A stretch of 20,612 nt of DNA from Parvularia atlantis (taxonomy: Eukaryota; Opisthokonta; Rotosphaerida), in the NCBI GenBank assembly GCA_943704415.1, contig CALSCO010001372.1:1-20612 (forward strand), in the 5' to 3' direction. Shown here in pieces: positions 19,005-20,612 of this stretch. The position numbers and the translations under genes were made by a program. The notes under the pieces are model-generated. The model did no database searches, was not told where the DNA came from, and was given only the letters and a program-made list of their open reading frames with translations. The number at the start of each line of letters is the position of its first letter. The first letter of the stretch is position 1.

Positions 19005-20525
19005 ATGGCCCGCCTCATCGCCCTCGCCGCGGTGCTCGTCGCCGCGCTCGCGCTCGGTGCCGCTGCCGACGACAACGCCGTCGTCAAGGCCACGAGCGAC
19101 AACTGGGCCACGGCCGTAGCCGACGAGAACCTGGCCCTGGTCGAGTTCTTCGCGCCGTGTGCGTCCGGCGGTGGCGGCACACTTTTATGCTCGTTGTTGG
19201 CTCAACGCGTGCGCGCGCGACGCAGGGTGCGGCCACTGCAAGACCCTCGCGCCCAAGTTCGAGGCCGCCGCCAAGAAGCTCAAGGACGTCGCCCCGCTCG
19301 TCTCGGTCGACTGCACCGTCGAGACGGAGCTGTGCAACCAGTACAACATTCGCGGCTACCCGACGCTGAAGCTGTTCCGGTGCGCCCGCGGAGCGGGGGC
19401 GGGGCGCGAGGGAGGACGGAAAAAGGGCTAACCAGGAGTTGCACGTGGCGCCAGGAAAGACGTGCCCTCGGACTACACCGGCGGGCACGAGACGGACGGC
19501 ATCGTGCGCTTCATCAAGAAGTGCGTGCCGCAGTGCAGCGCATGCGGGGCGCTCGCTGACGCGTCCCGCGCGCGTTCGCAGGCAGATCCAGCCGGCCATC
19601 ACCACGATCGCCTCGGACGAGTTTGACAACTTTGTCGCGTCGGACAAGGTCGTCGTCGTGGCCTTTGCGCCGACGTCGAGCGAGCTGTACTCGGTCTTTG
19701 CGCGCGTCGCGGACCAGGTGCGTGTGGCGACGGGGGAGCGGCGCGGTGCTGACACGCGCGCGCGCGCGCGTGAACGCAGAACCGGATGAAGTTCACGTTT
19801 GGCCACACCGCCGACGAGAGCGTCGCCGAGGCCGCCGGCGTGACCGTGCCGTCGGTCGTCCTGTTCAAGTCGTTCGACGAGGGCAGGAACGTGTACTCGG
19901 GCGAGATCGACGAGTCGAACCTGTTGGACTTCATCAAGGTGCGCGCGCGCGCAGGTCGGCATTACCCTATTTCGCTCACGCGCGCGCGCGCGCTCGCAGG
20001 CCAAGGCGACCCCGATCATGGACGAGATCGGCCCGGAGAACTACAACAGCTACGTCGAGTCGGGCCTGCCGCTGGCGTACCTGTTTGTGTCGAGCGAGGG
20101 CGAGCGCGAGGCGATCGGCGAGCAGGTCAAGGTCGTGGCGAACGAGTTCAAGGGCAAGGTCAACTTTGTCTTCATCGACGCGGTCAAGTACGGCGGCCAC
20201 GCGGCCAACATCAACCTGCAGTCCAAGTGGCCGGCCTTTGCCATCCACAAGCCGAAGGAGAACCTCAAGTACCCCTTCGACCAGACCAAGGTGCGTGGTG
20301 GCCGCCCGCGCGCCTGCGGGTCACGTGCTGAGCCGGCACCCCCGCCAGGACATCACTGAGTCGGAGATCCGCAAGTTTGTGGAGGCCTTCGTCAATGGCA
20401 AGCTCCAGCCCAACGTCAAGTCGGAGCCCGTGCCGGAGGACAACAGCGGCCCGGTCACGGTCGTCGTCGGCACGCAGTACGAGGAGATCGTCAACTCGAA
20501 CAAGGACGTGCTGATCGAGTTTTAC
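19005..20525 (+). CDS. PDI1: Protein disulfide isomerase (3' partial)
   Basis: ER-luminal enzyme that forms and reshuffles disulfides. Seven visible exons give 379 residues. Introns: 19159-19225, 19380-19454, 19521-19581, 19718-19779, 19939-19999, 20291-20348. A signal peptide ([20 protein letters not shown]) precedes DDNAVVKAT. The first thioredoxin domain reads [25 protein letters not shown], interrupted by intron 1 inside the Trp codon; C53-G-H-C56 is the active site. [13 protein letters not shown] carries the cis-Pro. Two redox-inactive b/b' domains follow ([64 protein letters not shown]). The second catalytic domain begins with [15 protein letters not shown] and DVLIEFY and should continue APWCGHC, but the sequence departs at 20526, near the window edge. 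Domain order matches canonical fungal PDI of about 500 residues. The C-terminal ER-retention signal is outside the window. Confidence 0.93.
19718..19999 (+). repeat. Short (CG)n runs inside two PDI introns
   Basis: Intron 19718-19779 contains a CGCGCGCGCGCGCG run at about 19755-19770. Intron 19939-19999 contains two CG runs, one near its donor (about 19940-19953) and one near its acceptor (about 19979-19992). They lie between branch-like and splice motifs and do not enter coding sequence. Confidence 0.6.
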
Positions 20526-20612
20526 CGGTTGCGGCTGATAGCTGCCGGGCTGGTTGAGGCACGCGGCCGAGCAGTAGCGGGAGGACGAGGATATTGTGCT
20601 CGCTGAAGCACG
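20526..20612. other. Non-matching terminal sequence after the PDI exon
   Basis: Directly after DVLIEFY the reading frame continues as RLRLIAAGLV... to a TGA at 20604-20606, which has no PDI character. CCGGTTGCGGCTG at 20525-20537 loosely resembles a damaged version of the expected Pro-Trp-Cys-Gly-His-Cys codons. No clean GT donor with the usual GTGCG form is seen at the break. An error-rich sequence end, an atypical intron or a true truncation are all possible. Confidence 0.4.

Overview
The window is nuclear DNA from a very GC-rich, gene-dense, intron-dense fungus. It is most likely a basidiomycete yeast; Malassezia or another Ustilaginomycotina lineage is possible but not proven. Evidence for this is the Mus7/MMS22-type repair protein, the phenol-hydroxylase-type flavoenzyme, short spacers between genes, and about 68 short introns. 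Nearly all introns are 46-75 nt, begin GTGCG, carry a CTGAC- or CTCAC-like branch site and end in CAG. Gene models were built by hand, joining exons so that reading frame and family motifs continue across each junction. Exon lengths sum to whole codons for the myosin, DnaJ, DsbA-like and SANT/Mus7 models.

Layout: (1) 105-4157 (+), a class I myosin, 5' partial, with motor, IQ and TH1 but no SH3 or acidic tail. (2) 4271-4696 (-), a small twin-CX9C (CHCH) protein. (3) 4697-5199, a divergent promoter region with a perfect TGACGTCA. (4) 5200-8010 (+), an FAD monooxygenase of the phenol 2-monooxygenase family with a large low-complexity insertion. (5) 8140-9813 (-), an ER-luminal DnaJ (Scj1/ERdj3 type). 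It shares a 65-bp promoter with (6) 9879-10878 (+), a DsbA/FrnE-like thiol oxidoreductase. (7) 10937-17379 (-), a Mus7/MMS22-family replication-fork repair protein. Its first long exon joins, in frame and without a stop, to (8) 17439-18847 (-), a SANT/Myb-like domain protein. Taken literally, (7) and (8) form one gene of about 2193 codons. (9) 19005-20525 (+), a protein disulfide isomerase cut off near the window end.

Three genes (DnaJ, DsbA-like, PDI) concern disulfide formation or ER folding, and two of them share a promoter. The others are unrelated housekeeping or accessory functions. The most notable points are the apparent SANT-Mus7 fusion, the short-tailed myosin I, three GC-AG introns, introns that split the Trp codon beside the catalytic cysteine in both thiol oxidoreductases, and the low-complexity insertion in the flavoenzyme. 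I saw no mobile element, tRNA, rRNA, CRISPR or viral remnant. Both window ends look like sequence edges: a G-run at base 1 and non-matching sequence after 20525.
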